Below are positions 62,519 to 64,000 of a stretch of DNA of 64,000 nucleotides, piece after piece; position 1 is the first letter of the stretch; each line of letters opens with the position of its first letter. This DNA comes from Aquimarina sp042434915. GTDB lineage: Bacteria > Bacteroidota > Bacteroidia > Flavobacteriales > Flavobacteriaceae. The stretch spans positions 1,488,001-1,552,000 of the forward strand of contig NZ_CP170198.1 in assembly GCF_042434915.1 (NCBI RefSeq), read 5' to 3'. The notes under the pieces are model-generated. The model saw only the letters and a list, made by a program, of their open reading frames with translations. It did not search any database and was not told the origin of the DNA. Position numbers and translations under genes: made by a program.

Positions 62519-64000
62519 TCACATACCTCTGGATCTTCGTCTAGATCTTCGTCTAGATCTTCGTCTAGTACTCGTATTTGTACTGGTGGTTGACGACCTT
62601 CTTGACACGCTATTTTCTTCTTGATCTTGAGGTATTTCAATACCTTCTATTCTAGCTTTACAACTATTAAAAAAATTTTCTGTATGTTCTTTGTAATCAC
62701 TAGGGTCCATACTCAACAATTCCCCCTTAAGTGTATTTCTAAAAGCGTTAGCGTCTATCGCCTCCTTTACTTCGGGATTCAAATAGTGATCAGATATTAG
62801 CTCTTGTGCATGTATATTTTCTTTATCCCTGAAATACTTTTGAAACTCTGCATCAAAATCATCAAGACATCTACCTATGAGTGTAGCAATACCTCGACTT
62901 CGACAATAGCTTTCTGATATATCTTTTAACTTAATAGTATCCACAATGTATTTACCATCGCTTCCTGCAATAAGATTGTTTTGATCATCGGTTTTGCAAC
63001 AAATACGGGCGAATATTTTTGTCTCCTCTACATTTTCAGTTGCCCTGCGATTCGCATACTCAGGATAGGCGCTCTTAGATCCTAAATATAGGTCTCTTGC
63101 TTGCTCATGGTATAAAGGCATAGTTAAATGATCCATAGTATGTTTACAATATATAAGATTACTATAGCCGTTTACTTTTTCAATAAACTCTGCTCCTCTC
63201 GCTCCCCTTTGTGCATTACTAAACGATTTTATAACCGCTTCTTCTAACGCTTCTCTCTCAATAAGCGTATTTATTATAGGACTATTTATATCTCTGTTTT
63301 GGTCATTGTTGCCTAAATAATATTGTATTAAAAAACTCTTTACTGGAGTGGCACAATTACCTAATGAAGTTGCTATTGCTTGTAGTGTTAATTCTCCAAC
63401 ATCTGGATCACTCCCTAAGACTTTATCTAACAATGATTTTACAGCTGTAAGATAGATTTCCTGTAACCCACCAGTACCCCTACTAGGTATTTTACCTAAA
63501 AACTCGGTTATTACTTGTTTGCTTGATAATAGATTACCTGCTCCATCTTTATAGGTATTATCTGTATTATTAGTATAAAGACTTTCTAACGCTTCTTTTA
63601 TCCGAGTACGATCCTGTTCCTCGGGATATAGGGTGGGTAGTGTATCAATAGAATAATCCTCATAAGACGCTTGATTATCATGACTTATCTGTAAGTTCCC
63701 GTTAGTACCTTGCAACGATCTAAGCCATAGAATTGATTCTTCGTTCAAGGGATTTCTTCTAACACCAATTGATTCTAGACTATTTAAGCGATTAATACTT
63801 TCTGGTAAGATGGTTAATTGATTATTATCTAAACCCAAATATTGCAAATTTGTTAACAAACCTATAGTATCTGGCAAAACATTTATTTTATTAAATCTTA
63901 AGTTTAGTGATTCTAAATTTTCTAAACTACCAATAGACTCTGGAATATTAGTTAATGAAGTGTTTAATGAAATGTCTAGATCGACCAGTTTATTTAAATC
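62519..64000 (-). CDS. LRR protein, array copy 5, N-terminal part beyond right edge
   Basis: The frame is open from the window edge, with leucine-rich repeats (SLTNIPESIGSLENLESLNL, MPDTIGLLTNLQYLGLDNN) already running at 64000, so the N-terminus is outside. The linker LYPEEQDRTRIKEALESLY leads to the shared C-terminal domain with SLGNCATPVKSFLIQYYL, TLIEREALEEAVIKSF, AEFIEKVNGYSNLIYCKHT, FARICCKTDD and GIATLIGRCLDDFDAEF. The tail has three RRRS units before RGM, the longest in the array. An internal TTG at 63877 should not be taken as the start. A sixth copy could follow outside the window. Confidence 0.82.
   Translation of the reverse strand, partial: DLNKLVDLDISLNTSLTNIPESIGSLENLESLNLRFNKINVLPDTIGLLTNLQYLGLDNNQLTILPESINRLNSLESIGVRRNPLNEESILWLRSLQGTNGNLQISHDNQASYEDYSIDTLPTLYPEEQDRTRIKEALESLYTNNTDNTYKDGAGNLLSSKQVITEFLGKIPSRGTGGLQEIYLTAVKSLLDKVLGSDPDVGELTLQAIATSLGNCATPVKSFLIQYYLGNNDQNRDINSPIINTLIEREALEEAVIKSFSNAQRGARGAEFIEKVNGYSNLIYCKHTMDHLTMPLYHEQARDLYLGSKSAYPEYANRRATENVEETKIFARICCKTDDQNNLIAGSDGKYIVDTIKLKDISESYCRSRGIATLIGRCLDDFDAEFQKYFRDKENIHAQELISDHYLNPEVKEAIDANAFRNTLKGELLSMDPSDYKEHTENFFNSCKARIEGIEIPQDQEENSVSRRSSTTSTNTSTRRRSRRRSRRRSRGM
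62532..62567. repeat. Three perfect 12-bp tandem repeats coding for the RRRS tail of LRR copy 5
   Basis: The unit GATCTTCGTCTA occurs three times without change and encodes Arg-Arg-Arg-Ser on the minus strand. Because 12 is a multiple of three, gain or loss of units keeps the frame. The corresponding sites in copies 2, 3 and 4 have fewer or imperfect units. Confidence 0.85.
62565..62959. repeat. 395-bp 3' coding block shared with LRR copy 4 (60423-60817)
   Basis: This is the counterpart of the block in copy 4. Outside it, similarity continues in shorter blocks (for example around 62970-63080 with 60828-60940 and 56337-56450), giving a mosaic pattern among copies 2, 4 and 5. Confidence 0.85.

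Noticed and set aside
62434..62640. Minus-strand ORF of 68 residues with an Asp/Glu-Asp-Leu acidic repeat
   Set aside because: It is a shifted-frame reading of the 12-bp repeats that encode the RRRS tail of LRR copy 5; the acidic run is a by-product of the repeat.

Overview
The window is AT-rich chromosomal DNA from a member of the Bacteroidota, most likely a marine Flavobacteriaceae of the Aquimarina type. The genus is an inference; the phylum is well supported. Evidence for the phylum includes type IX secretion (T9SS) proteins of the PorP/SprF, PorX and gliding-motility C-terminal-domain families, -7 boxes of the TAnnTTTG type, a fused LpxC/FabZ, a fused alpha/beta 2-oxoacid dehydrogenase E1 and a bifunctional HisB. 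No tRNA, rRNA, insertion sequence or CRISPR array was seen.

Layout. Positions 1-274 hold the 5' end of rpsA. Positions 444-13022 hold two divergent, mirror-image T9SS cassettes. Each has a large secreted protein with a type B sorting domain, a PorP/SprF outer-membrane protein and a TPR/PD40/OmpA-like protein; the right-hand secreted protein carries twelve 25-residue BspA-type repeats. Positions 13108-20466 hold a complete histidine operon (hisG-D-C-B-H-A-F-IE). A leader peptide with four consecutive His codons and a terminator hairpin precede it, so it is very probably controlled by attenuation. Positions 20641-25787 hold an OmpA/helix-hairpin-helix gene pair, a prohibitin-like SPFH protein, a VWA membrane protein and fabG. 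Positions 25907-33280 hold an envelope and housekeeping run on the minus strand: HD hydrolase, lpxD, lpxC/fabZ, lpxA, efp, a second lpxD-like gene, an NTF2-like gene and sucD. Positions 33406-50916 are mostly plus-strand housekeeping: porX, tsaE, two small membrane proteins, ald, aroB, uvrA, a LOG-family gene, a catalytically degenerate M1-like barrel protein and a fused E1. Minus-strand proline dehydrogenase, a SPOR-like protein and a frameshifted pentapeptide-repeat pseudogene lie among them.

From about 50.9 kb the window becomes accessory, with long AT-rich gaps. It holds a LytTR regulator whose receiver has lost its phospho-acceptor Asp, an orphan 214-residue protein, and five tandem minus-strand leucine-rich-repeat (LRR) paralogues from 53747 to beyond the right edge. 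The four complete ones lack a signal peptide. All five share an unrecognised C-terminal domain with an invariant Cys in a CATPV motif, and all end in an Arg/Ser-rich tail closing in Gly-Met or Gly-Val. Two begin MGNI, resembling eukaryotic N-myristoylation sites, and share a duplicated upstream region with an inverted repeat. Copies 4 and 5 share an almost identical 395-bp 3' block. I consider this array the best candidate in the window for an undescribed system, possibly diversifying effector or host-interaction proteins. That function is inference; what the sequence shows is the array, the shared domain and the tails.
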